This document shows, one piece after another, positions 1 through 4,596 of a stretch of 5,531 nt of DNA. How positions within the stretch are numbered: the first letter of the stretch is position 1; each line of letters starts with the position of its first letter. The notes beneath the pieces were generated by a model. It was not told the origin of the DNA, ran no database searches, and saw only the letters and a program-made list of their open reading frames with translations. Source of the DNA: DSYF01 sp041181065 (lineage in GTDB: Bacteria > Verrucomicrobiota > Verrucomicrobiia > Limisphaerales > DSYF01). A program made the position numbers and the translations under genes. The stretch covers positions 1-5,531 of the forward strand of contig JBEGQI010000192.1 in assembly GCA_041181065.1 (NCBI GenBank), given 5' to 3'.

Positions 1-304
1 CGTCGCAGGAGTGCATAACTACCGCACCGGCCGGAATATCTACGCCGTGGTGAACGACGAAAGCAACCCGATGCGCTTGCGTGTTCTGTTGCCGTCCGTC
101 GAGGTCGCGCCCGATGCAGAATTGCCCGTAGCCGTTGGCGAACTTCCCTGCCGCCCAGAGCCAGCAACCATCAACGGGCGTGTATTTCGAGCGGAATCGT
201 GCAATAATCCGAGGCGACAGTTCCCGCCTCGACAACCCCGCACGGTGCCCCTCGCGCACGGTGCAATAACATGTAATATCAGACTCGGCGCGTTTGGCCA
301 GCAT
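1..304 (-). CDS. HNH endonuclease, C-terminus cut by window edge
   Basis: Partial gene, 101 codons visible from ATG at 302-304 to the left edge. The frame has an in-frame TGA two codons before this ATG, so the start is well fixed, although the Shine-Dalgarno sequence is poor. Residues 46-62 read GCWLWAAGKFANGYGQF, followed by AHRVAF at 77-82 and IPAGAVVMHSCD at 90-101. This is the usual layout of free-standing phage HNH endonucleases (CWLW...GYG, AHR, then the His of the HNH core and a C-D-N-x-x-C segment). The metal-binding second half and the zinc Cys pair would lie beyond the edge. Such enzymes nick or cut DNA in homing or in phage packaging/replication; which applies here cannot be told. 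The gene starts 41 nt after the Cro-like gene and is probably read from the same leftward promoter. An operator-like dyad (245-259) lies inside it. Confidence 0.8.
   Translation of the reverse strand, partial: MLAKRAESDITCYCTVREGHRAGLSRRELSPRIIARFRSKYTPVDGCWLWAAGKFANGYGQFCIGRDLDGRQQNTQAHRVAFVVHHGVDIPAGAVVMHSCD
245..259. promoter_or_regulatory. Operator-like dyad inside the HNH gene
   Basis: The sequence GTGCC-CCTCG-CGCAC is an imperfect dyad. Over 19 bp (245-263) it matches the operator-like element at 584-602 at 17 positions. It lies 45 bases into the HNH coding sequence, 339 bp from that element. It could be an auxiliary repressor site used for looping or as a transcription roadblock. It could also be chance in GC-rich coding DNA, because the codons it covers encode an unremarkable stretch of the protein's N-terminal region. 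Confidence 0.35.
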
Positions 305-345
305 TTGTCAATACCGTCTGTTAATGGTTTGTGGAAACGTGCGTC

Positions 346-570
346 TTACGCAGCGTCTACGTCGCCAAGGCTCTCGACGGGCACCTTGAGATGCCTGGCG
401 ATCTTGATCGGGAGGCGCAAACTGGCCACCTTCTCGCCGCGACGAACCTTGGTGATCCACGAGCGGTCGCAGCCCACGGAATCGGCCACGGATTGGTCGG
501 TCAGGGCCAGCGCCTTCATGGCCTCGGCAACCGTCTTGTATTTCGGTGTGATGTGCGTCGTGCGTCCCAT
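346..570 (-). CDS. Small Cro-like HTH regulator (74 aa)
   Basis: A 74-residue protein, close in size to lambda-type Cro proteins. Residues 25-46 (DQSVADSVGCDRSWITKVRRGE) form a recognisable XRE/Cro-CI helix-turn-helix, preceded by helix TVAEAMKAL (13-21) and followed by helix LPIKIARHLKV (53-63). In-frame starts exist further upstream (ATG at 577-579, TTG at 604-606). However, the ATG at 577-579 overlaps the -10 box of the near-consensus promoter at 578-606, so it cannot be on that transcript. ATG 568-570 falls at the predicted transcription start, suggesting a leaderless mRNA. The gene diverges from the larger repressor candidate at 688 and precedes the HNH gene. Its role as Cro rather than CI is inferred from size, promoter strength and position. 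Confidence 0.8.
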   Translation of the reverse strand: MGRTTHITPKYKTVAEAMKALALTDQSVADSVGCDRSWITKVRRGEKVASLRLPIKIARHLKVPVESLGDVDAA

Positions 571-577
571 GAAGGGC

Positions 578-606
578 ATACTAGTGCCCCACGCGAACGG
601 TGTCAA
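578..606 (-). promoter_or_regulatory. Leftward sigma-70-type promoter of the Cro-like gene
   Basis: On the minus strand the -35 box is TTGACA (601-606, perfect consensus). A 17-nt spacer (584-600) follows, then TAGTAT as -10 (578-583, 4 of 6). The predicted start point is at 570-571, on or next to the A of the ATG at 568-570. The 15-bp operator-like dyad at 584-598 fills the spacer, so a bound repressor would block RNA polymerase directly. Confidence 0.75.
584..598. promoter_or_regulatory. Operator candidate 1 (in promoter spacer)
   Basis: GTGCC-CCACG-CGAAC, an imperfect dyad with half-sites related to GTGCG. It sits wholly between the -35 and -10 boxes of the leftward promoter. It belongs to a family of three elements at 584, 616 and 632 (steps of 32 and 16 bp). 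The flanking GGTG (599-602) is also shared with the element at 616. Confidence 0.6.
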
Positions 607-615
607 GGGTTTTTT

Positions 616-630
616 GTGCGCCTAGCGAAC
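616..630. promoter_or_regulatory. Operator candidate 2
   Basis: GTGCG-CCTAG-CGAAC, a dyad with 4 of 5 half-site positions symmetric. With its flank (616-634) it matches 584-602 at 16 of 19 positions. It starts 32 bp from candidate 1, about three helical turns, and directly abuts candidate 3 with one base between them. The intervening 16-bp slot at 600-614 keeps only a left half-site (GTGTC), where the -35 box lies. Confidence 0.6.
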
Positions 631-631
631 G

Positions 632-646
632 GTGCGGAAAACGCAC
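632..646. promoter_or_regulatory. Operator candidate 3 (perfect dyad)
   Basis: GTGCG-GAAAA-CGCAC has perfectly symmetric half-sites around an A-rich centre, the most symmetric of the set. Its centre (639) lies about 41 bp upstream of the possible repressor start point near 680. This is the distance at which CI bound to OR2 activates PRM in lambda. The activation role is inference only. Confidence 0.6.
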
Positions 647-673
647 GAAACCAGAGGCGGGTTGCGGTATTCT
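645..673 (+). promoter_or_regulatory. Possible weak promoter of the repressor gene
   Basis: TATTCT at 668-673 is a fair -10 box (4 of 6), but the hexamer 17 nt upstream (ACGAAA, 645-650) is far from TTGACA. A weak promoter overlapping an operator would fit an activator-dependent repressor-maintenance promoter. One difficulty is that a start near 680 would leave only part of the AGGA ribosome site (678-681) on the transcript, so the true start may lie further upstream. Confidence 0.25.
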
Positions 674-687
674 CCCTAGGACAAACT

Positions 688-1185
688 GTGAAAGTCTCGC
701 TTCAGGAACGGGTACGGCACCGGCTCAAACAACTCACCGACGATGGCCGTGTGCCCCAGGAACGCTTAGGAAAGTTTGTCGGCCTCTCCCGCTCGTATAT
801 GGGGCGCATCCTCAATGCCGATGCCGCGATCAGCCTGGAGCTGATTGAGAAATGCTGCGAGTTTTTCCAGATCACGGCGGCGGAACTGGTCGTCGAGCCC
901 GGCTCACTGATTCAGCCCATCACACCCATCGAGGCCAGCGTCCTCGATCGCTTCCGCAAGATGACGGAGCTAGAGCGCCATAGCTGGATGATTATTATGG
1001 ACGGGCGGAACGCGGGGCCCGTTCAGAACCGCCGCGCCCGCATCGGCCATAAAGAACTTACTGAAGAACAGCAGCTCGTGGTCGATCTGTATGCCCGGTC
1101 GAACGAGCAGGCGCGGAGCGGGATTTTGAAGGTCTTACGCGGCGCCGCTTCGGCCGCGAAGCGGGTGCAGGGAACGACCGAATAA
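688..1185 (+). CDS. HTH repressor candidate, CI-like, no S24 domain (165 aa)
   Basis: Start chosen at GTG 688-690, because AGGA (678-681) lies 6 nt upstream and the HTH domain begins at once. The frame is open further upstream, but that part is antisense to the Cro-like gene. Residues 4-70 form an XRE-type domain: helix QERVRHRLKQL (6-16), HTH at about 22-43 (VPQERLGKFVGLSRSYMGRI), and helices ISLELIEKCCEFF and TAAELV (48-68). After a Pro-rich linker (about 71-80), residues 81-104 (EASVLDRFRKMTELERHSW within it) look like a dimerisation helix of short phage repressors. The tail (122-150) is helical and charged. There is no S24/LexA-type Ser-Lys peptidase domain, so induction would not be by RecA-stimulated self-cleavage. 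It diverges from the Cro-like gene across the operators. Its assignment as the lysogeny repressor is inference from size and position. Confidence 0.75.
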   Translation: MKVSLQERVRHRLKQLTDDGRVPQERLGKFVGLSRSYMGRILNADAAISLELIEKCCEFFQITAAELVVEPGSLIQPITPIEASVLDRFRKMTELERHSWMIIMDGRNAGPVQNRRARIGHKELTEEQQLVVDLYARSNEQARSGILKVLRGAASAAKRVQGTTE

Positions 1186-1276
1186 TCTCTAGCAGGCCGT
1201 GCTGCACGTCTGCCGGTAACGCGAACCACTTGCGGTTATCTTCGGCTTGCTGCGGCGTGAAAAACACCCAAGGCAC
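1058..1276 (-). CDS. Doubtful small ORF or remnant, antisense to repressor end
   Basis: A 72-codon reading frame starting at GTG 1274-1276, with GGAG six bases upstream on the minus strand. The first 35 residues (PWVFFTPQQAEDNRKWF, then LPADVQHGLLEIIRSF) look protein-like and lie mostly outside the repressor gene. The last part (rich in Arg, Pro and Ser) overlaps the repressor's 3' end by 128 nt and looks like a shadow frame. The same frame is open without a start up to a TAG at 1328-1330. It may be the remnant of a gene whose end was replaced, or no gene at all. No family recognised. Confidence 0.2.
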   Translation of the reverse strand: MPWVFFTPQQAEDNRKWFALPADVQHGLLEIIRSFPAPASRPKRRRVRPSKSRSAPARSTGHTDRPRAAVLQ

Positions 1277-1555
1277 AACGATCTCCAGTTCCGCTGATCT
1301 CGCGGATGTCAGAAGGTAGCAGGGGGGCTAGCCTGTGTTTCAGGGAGCGCAGTTCGGAGCGACGACCATCCGTCATCGATCCGAAAACACGCTTTATAGC
1401 AACGGTCGAGCTATCGCGCAACCCTTTAGTTACAGAGAGTTACAGATCGCTCTGACAGATGAGTTCAGGTGAGAGGATTTGAAAGTTTGGCCGTCTATAT
1501 GATCTGATGGGCGCTGATCTTTATGACCCAGATCGAAGCTGATTCAGGAGTGAGA
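1186..1555. other. Gene-poor stretch between repressor and lipoprotein
   Basis: About 370 bases without a convincing gene, apart from the doubtful minus-strand frame at 1058-1276 and another weak one at 1236-1421. It contains a tandem pair of AGTTACAGA (1428-1436 and 1438-1446) with a degenerate third copy near 1452-1460. It presumably holds the promoter of the lipoprotein operon: TATGAT (1498-1503) is a good -10 box, but TTGAAA (1479-1484) is only 13 nt before it, too close for a standard promoter. No T-rich terminator is seen after the repressor; the short palindrome GTGCTGCAC at about 1199-1207 lacks a T-run. Confidence 0.4.
1428..1446 (+). repeat. Tandem AGTTACAGA pair
   Basis: Two 9-bp direct repeats in a 10-bp register (1428-1436, 1438-1446), one helical turn apart, about 110 bp upstream of the lipoprotein start. 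The spacing would suit an activator binding one face of the DNA, but nothing else supports that role. Confidence 0.35.
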
Positions 1556-2302
1556 ATGCGCCTGTATATCGCCTGTGCCATGATCGGGGCCACGATCGCC
1601 TGCTCATCGAGCACCCCCACCGCCCCCACCGCTCCGGCGCCTGTGGTCAATCAGCCGCCCCCGGTCGTGAGCAGCCCGCCGGTTGTCGTCACGCCGCCGA
1701 GCACGCCGACAGCGCCCGCGCCTGATCCTCTGTTGAGCGATCCACGTTTCTCCTTGAGCTTCTATCGGCAGTTTGTGCTGAATGGCTATGAGTCGCCCAC
1801 TGCCTTGCAGCCACTCAAGCGACAGGTGCAAGCACCGTTTATCTACCTCTACACAATAGACAACGCAGGCGCACCGATTGACGCGGACACGCTGGAGAGC
1901 ACCGCCGCGGCCTTGATCAACGTCGCCGGATCACTGACGGGACGGTTTGGCCTGGAAGGGCTCGCGCGCGGCACGGATGGCACCACGACACGCACCAATC
2001 AGATCACGGTGTTTTGGGCAGCAGTGGTGGACCCGCTCGCGTGTGGCCGGGCGCCTGTCGGGGGGAAGTCCATCACGCTCTACCCGAAGACGCCGAACTG
2101 CGGGTGTGGACGCTCCGCGATCCGGCCGATGACCGTTAAACACGAACTAGGCCATGCGCTCGGGTTCTACCACACTGGGGATGCCCACGACTTAATGAGC
2201 GGACTCTCGGTGGCTGGATGTGATGCGAACCCGTCCGAGCGAGAGCGGTTCCACGCGATGATTGCGTATGGTCAACCCCTCGGCTCGCTTGATCCCAAGT
2301 AA
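1556..2302 (+). CDS. Secreted metzincin-type zinc metalloprotease, lipoprotein (248 aa)
   Basis: Start at ATG 1556, five bases after AGGAG (1546-1550); an upstream in-frame ATG at 1523 has no such site. Residues 1-16 form a short lipoprotein signal (hydrophobic core, then GATIAC, with Cys16 the probable lipidated residue; Thr at -3 is slightly unusual). Residues 17-58 are a Thr/Pro/Ala/Val-rich tether. The catalytic motif HELGHALGFYH is at 196-206 (zinc ligands H196, H200, H206; general base E197), followed by a likely Met-turn at DLMS (M214). This is the HExxHxxGxxH signature of metzincins. Cys163, Cys182, Cys184 and Cys222 could form disulfides. It should act at the cell surface or in the periplasm. 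The substrate is unknown. Carriage by a phage suggests a host-derived accessory gene. It is followed after 8 bases by the 95-aa gene. Confidence 0.85.
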   Translation: MRLYIACAMIGATIACSSSTPTAPTAPAPVVNQPPPVVSSPPVVVTPPSTPTAPAPDPLLSDPRFSLSFYRQFVLNGYESPTALQPLKRQVQAPFIYLYTIDNAGAPIDADTLESTAAALINVAGSLTGRFGLEGLARGTDGTTTRTNQITVFWAAVVDPLACGRAPVGGKSITLYPKTPNCGCGRSAIRPMTVKHELGHALGFYHTGDAHDLMSGLSVAGCDANPSERERFHAMIAYGQPLGSLDPK

Positions 2303-2310
2303 GGAGTAGA

Positions 2311-2598
2311 ATGGGCGACATGGAACTTAAGACGTTCACCATGATCCAACTCGCGGATGTTCACCCGCGAAATCCGGTGACGAACGAGTTGATTCCGGCG
2401 TATCTTCAATGGTTCGCCGTCACCGATGACATGAGCGGCGACACGATCGACCCGACAAAATTACAGCCCCGCGCCGATCTGCACCACGGACTCACAGAGC
2501 CGATCCCGATGTCACGCATCGTGAGAACCGATGCCGATGGACTACTTCTCAGCCTTGGCATGGAACCATCAACAGTCGTCCGCTGCGGTCCCAAGTAA
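2311..2598 (+). CDS. Unknown 95-aa protein in operon with the lipoprotein
   Basis: Start at ATG 2311. AAGGAG overlaps the stop codon of the lipoprotein gene and lies 4-5 nt upstream, indicating translational linkage; ATG 2320 is a second in-frame choice. The protein has no signal peptide or membrane segment. It is mixed in composition, with Pro-containing strands (MIQLADVHPRNP, YLQWFAVTDDMSGDT) and ends in CGPK. I do not recognise a family. Its tight linkage to the metalloprotease suggests they are used together, for example as a cytoplasmic partner or simply as co-transferred cargo; this is inference. Confidence 0.65.
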   Translation: MGDMELKTFTMIQLADVHPRNPVTNELIPAYLQWFAVTDDMSGDTIDPTKLQPRADLHHGLTEPIPMSRIVRTDADGLLLSLGMEPSTVVRCGPK

Positions 2599-2600
2599 GG

Positions 2601-2661
2601 GCCGGGGCCACCAGCCTCGCAGACCGGGGCAGCCTGCGCTCCCGACGACCAGCGCCCCGGC
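2601..2661. terminator. GC-rich hairpin between convergent genes
   Basis: Lies between the stops of convergent genes (2598 and 2669). CCGGGG (2624-2629) pairs with CCCCGG (2655-2660), with an inner stem CGCT/AGCG (2637-2640, 2651-2654) around a 10-nt loop. Alternatively GCCGGGGC (2601-2608) pairs perfectly with 2654-2661. There is no T-tract on either strand, so it is at most an atypical bidirectional terminator. Confidence 0.35.
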
Positions 2662-2668
2662 GCCCTAC

Positions 2669-2977
2669 TTAGAACTTCTTGGTCAACTCTGCGCCCGCTT
2701 CGATCTTCGGCTTCGGCGTGTGTGTGCTCACCGTGGCATCCTCCCACCAGGCACGCGCGTAGGCTGTGAGGCCATAGCCATTGGAGAGCTTCCGGTCGTA
2801 GGTCAAGCCTCCACTAATCCGCTTGCCGTCATAGCGCCCGCCCACGGTGAAGGATGACGGCTTCTCGGCCTTCACCGCATCGATCGCGGCTTGGTGGGCT
2901 TGCTCGCTTAAGGTCTTAGGCATGGTAAAATCATCTCGCTCGTACCGATTTGCGGTCGTCGGTAAGCCATCGGCCAT
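2669..2977 (-). CDS. Unknown small protein with beta-rich, Phe-terminated C-terminus (102 aa)
   Basis: Start chosen at ATG 2975-2977, nine bases after GAGGAG; a later ATG (2921-2923, residue 19) is possible. Residues 22-38 form an Ala-rich helix (TLSEQAHQAAIDAVKAE). From 42 to 102 the chain alternates polar and hydrophobic residues with turns at Gly-Asp and Asn-Gly: SFTVGGRY, RISGGLTYDRKL, YGLTAYARAWW, KIEAGAELTKKF. This resembles three or four amphipathic beta-strands. The terminal Phe and the last strand recall the C-terminal signature of outer-membrane barrel proteins, but there is no signal peptide and the length is too short for a full barrel. It could oligomerise, or be a cytoplasmic beta protein. 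It stands alone on this strand between two plus-strand units. No known family is recognised. Confidence 0.6.
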   Translation of the reverse strand: MADGLPTTANRYERDDFTMPKTLSEQAHQAAIDAVKAEKPSSFTVGGRYDGKRISGGLTYDRKLSNGYGLTAYARAWWEDATVSTHTPKPKIEAGAELTKKF

Positions 2978-3033
2978 GAGGTGAGACTCCTCTTCGAGCA
3001 AAATGGCCGCGCGTTTTTTAAGGGTGTGACCCC

Positions 3034-3285
3034 ATGATCTCTCGCCGCTCGTTTCTCTCCGCGCTCTGTGCGTTGCCGGTCGTCGAACGGTTCATGCCGA
3101 AGCAAGCTGCGATTGTTCCGATTACGCTCTGCGAATCGCAAAGCTGCGAGATTGCCACCGTCAATCCGTGGTCAGACATCGAGGATGTATATGACGCGGA
3201 GCGCCGCATGAACTACTACCGATCAAGGCAAATGGAACTGATTAACATGGTTCCGCGTGCGCCCTATGTCTACAAAGGCGACTAA
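3034..3285 (+). CDS. Small protein with twin-arginine-like signal (83 aa)
   Basis: Start at ATG 3034, with AAGGGTG about 7-13 nt upstream. The N-terminus MISRRSFLSALCALPVV fits the Tat consensus (S/T-R-R-x-F-L), with a short hydrophobic stretch. No AxA cleavage site is clear. Residues 23-83 are a small polar domain with Cys33 and Cys38 five residues apart (CESQSC) and an acidic then basic segment (WSDIEDVYDAERRMNYYRSR). The gene diverges from the 102-aa gene (56-bp gap) and its stop codon overlaps the stop of the DUF1353 gene by two bases. Phage genes with Tat signals are uncommon; export via Tat would imply a folded or metal-loaded protein, or the motif may be coincidental. Function unknown. 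Confidence 0.6.
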   Translation: MISRRSFLSALCALPVVERFMPKQAAIVPITLCESQSCEIATVNPWSDIEDVYDAERRMNYYRSRQMELINMVPRAPYVYKGD

Positions 3286-3677
3286 ACGCCATCCTTCGCG
3301 CTCTCATCAGGCGTAATCCGTTTCCGCGCGAAGCCTCCAAACACTCGCACCGCGCGATAGATCAATTTGCGCGTCAACCACGACACGCCCAGCACTTCCA
3401 TCGCCTCTAGTAACACCTGATCGCAGACCTTGCGATCCAGATGCGGGCAGCATCGGTAGAGGTAATCGTGGATGACGGCTGCCTTCCCGTATTTACCAGT
3501 CGGCGGCAAGAGATTCCATAAGCCGCGCGGAATCGACGCGAAGTCCGTCAGGAATCCAGCGGGAACATGGATGCATCCCAACTGTGCAATGTCCGTCAGG
3601 TAATCAAACCCAGCGAGCAGCCGGTAGTTGCGGCCATCAAGGAATTCGATCAACAGGGGCGTGGTGAAGCTGCTCAT
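3282..3677 (-). CDS. DUF1353 family phage protein (131 aa)
   Basis: Start at ATG 3675-3677, which overlaps the stop of the preceding gene as ATGA; an upstream GTG/TTG extension is unlikely. Residues 38-51 (HVPAGFLTDFASIP and the next Arg) and 60-74 (TGKYGKAAVIHDYLY) are the hallmark blocks of DUF1353, a family common in tailed phages near lysis or late genes. The conserved Asp45, His70 and Asp71 could form an active or metal site, but the family's function is not established as far as I know. Residues 92-122 form a helical, basic tail. It is the last gene of the late operon and converges with the Tat-like gene. A 4-bp hairpin (3277-3280 with 3287-3290) spans both stops, without a T-run. Confidence 0.85.
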   Translation of the reverse strand: MSSFTTPLLIEFLDGRNYRLLAGFDYLTDIAQLGCIHVPAGFLTDFASIPRGLWNLLPPTGKYGKAAVIHDYLYRCCPHLDRKVCDQVLLEAMEVLGVSWLTRKLIYRAVRVFGGFARKRITPDESAKDGV

Positions 3678-4330
3678 AACGGCGGCAACCCGAGAATCGC
3701 GCGCCACTCGTTGCGCGTGCGTTTGATGATCGCGTTGGTGTCCGGCGTCTGCCCCTTCGCGTAGGACTCAAGAATCTGAAAGATCGGCCTCGAGAACCAC
3801 ACGCTGGAGCCGTCATTCAACGCCTGCCCCGCTAGCGCCATATCAGCCTGAAGCGGGACGCCGATCTGCATGCGAAAAAAGGAATCACCGCCGATCGCCT
3901 CATAGCTCGGCATCACGGGCGGCTGCGGTACTGGTGTCGTGCCATCCCCCACCAGCGGCGGATTCTGCGGACGCCAATACTGTTGCGGGATCGCGTTCCA
4001 CACCGGGATACCAGGCATGCCGATCGGATCAGGCGAGTCGTTGCCTTGCGCGACGGTATCGAACTGCAAGCCGTCGCACCACAGCGCATCGTGCGACACG
4101 CCCGTGATCGTGTAGTCCTTGCCGTCGAGTCCCTTCATCACACGCGGCTGGAATCCGGGCGGCACGTATTGGCCTTCACCCGAAGTCTTGCAGACGTGAT
4201 ACGCCTGATGGCCTTGTGCGCGCAACGCCGCGATCACCTTCACGACGAACTGGTAGCAGCTCGCCGCGACGTTTTGCTGGAGCAACGCGGGGAACTGCTG
4301 ATCGACTTGACGAACAATATTCAGGCTCAT
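3674..4330 (-). CDS. Late-operon protein with possible Cys-His-Asp hydrolase fold (218 aa)
   Basis: Start at ATG 4328-4330, six bases after GAGG and overlapping the upstream stop as ATGA. Residues 22-44 (ASCYQFVVKVIAALRAQGHQ within it) look like the helix that carries the nucleophilic Cys in transglutaminase/papain-like (clan CA) folds. GVSHDALWCDGLQFD at 77-91 looks like the His strand followed by the Asp strand. C25, H80 and D91 are therefore a candidate triad. Residues 100-142 are a Pro-rich linker. The C-terminal 70 residues are helical and end in TRNEWRAILGLPPL. No signal peptide is seen. In a lysis-gene context, it may cut or cross-link peptide bonds in the wall, or process a virion protein. 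The fold assignment is by eye and moderate at best; that it is a real phage gene is secure. Confidence 0.75.
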   Translation of the reverse strand: MSLNIVRQVDQQFPALLQQNVAASCYQFVVKVIAALRAQGHQAYHVCKTSGEGQYVPPGFQPRVMKGLDGKDYTITGVSHDALWCDGLQFDTVAQGNDSPDPIGMPGIPVWNAIPQQYWRPQNPPLVGDGTTPVPQPPVMPSYEAIGGDSFFRMQIGVPLQADMALAGQALNDGSSVWFSRPIFQILESYAKGQTPDTNAIIKRTRNEWRAILGLPPL

Positions 4331-4596
4331 TTTTCCCTCAAGCAGCGTTCCCGTGCGTCGTTAGACTTGGCGTCGTTGACGCACATCGTTTGCAGCACGT
4401 AGAGCACCTTTTCGGTGCTCATATAGGTGCGGCCCATCGAGTCTTCAGTCCGCGCCGCGTGTTGATTCATTTCGGTATGTTGTGACTCAATCGCCCGTAG
4501 GCGCACATTGAAATCTCCCGTGAGCCACCACAGAAGAAAAGCAATCAGCACACTAGGTGCCCCGAATTTCGCAGCGGCTTGAAACCACTCCCTCAT
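4327..4596 (-). CDS. One-TM lysis protein candidate (holin or inner-membrane spanin, 89 aa)
   Basis: A single hydrophobic segment at about residues 12-27 (GAPSVLIAFLLWWLTG) follows a short N-terminus with Arg and Lys, so N-in/C-out topology is likely. The rest (28-89) is polar and helical with Cys72 and Cys85, which may form a disulfide outside the cytoplasm. The layout fits class III holins (T4 T type) or Rz-type inner spanins, and the position beside the endolysin supports a lysis role. The start is ambiguous: ATG 4600-4602 and ATG 4594-4596 give MTMREW or MREW. AGAGG is six bases from the second and directly abuts the first, so the second is preferred. No overlapping outer spanin was found. 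Its stop overlaps the next start as ATGA. Confidence 0.7.
   Translation of the reverse strand: MREWFQAAAKFGAPSVLIAFLLWWLTGDFNVRLRAIESQHTEMNQHAARTEDSMGRTYMSTEKVLYVLQTMCVNDAKSNDARERCLREK

Noticed and set aside
40..243. Minus-strand 67-codon frame with a fair ribosome site
   Set aside because: It overlaps the HNH frame on the same strand; the HNH frame carries clear motifs and runs on to the window edge.
11..625. Long plus-strand open frame of 204 codons
   Set aside because: It lies antisense to the HNH gene and the Cro-like gene, both of which have recognisable motifs, and its own product has no family features.
331..687. N-terminal extension of the repressor frame
   Set aside because: It would be antisense to the Cro-like gene and cover the promoter and operators; GTG 688 has a good ribosome site and begins the HTH domain.
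1236..1421. Minus-strand 61-codon frame
   Set aside because: Non-ATG start, weak ribosome site, no recognisable protein pattern; kept only as part of the gene-poor stretch.
1947..2143. Frames on both strands inside the metalloprotease gene
   Set aside because: Arg-rich shadows of GC-rich coding sequence; the metalloprotease frame holds the zinc motif.
3983..4485. Plus-strand frames of 139 and 89 codons
   Set aside because: Antisense to the 218-aa and one-TM proteins, Arg/His-rich composition typical of shadow frames.
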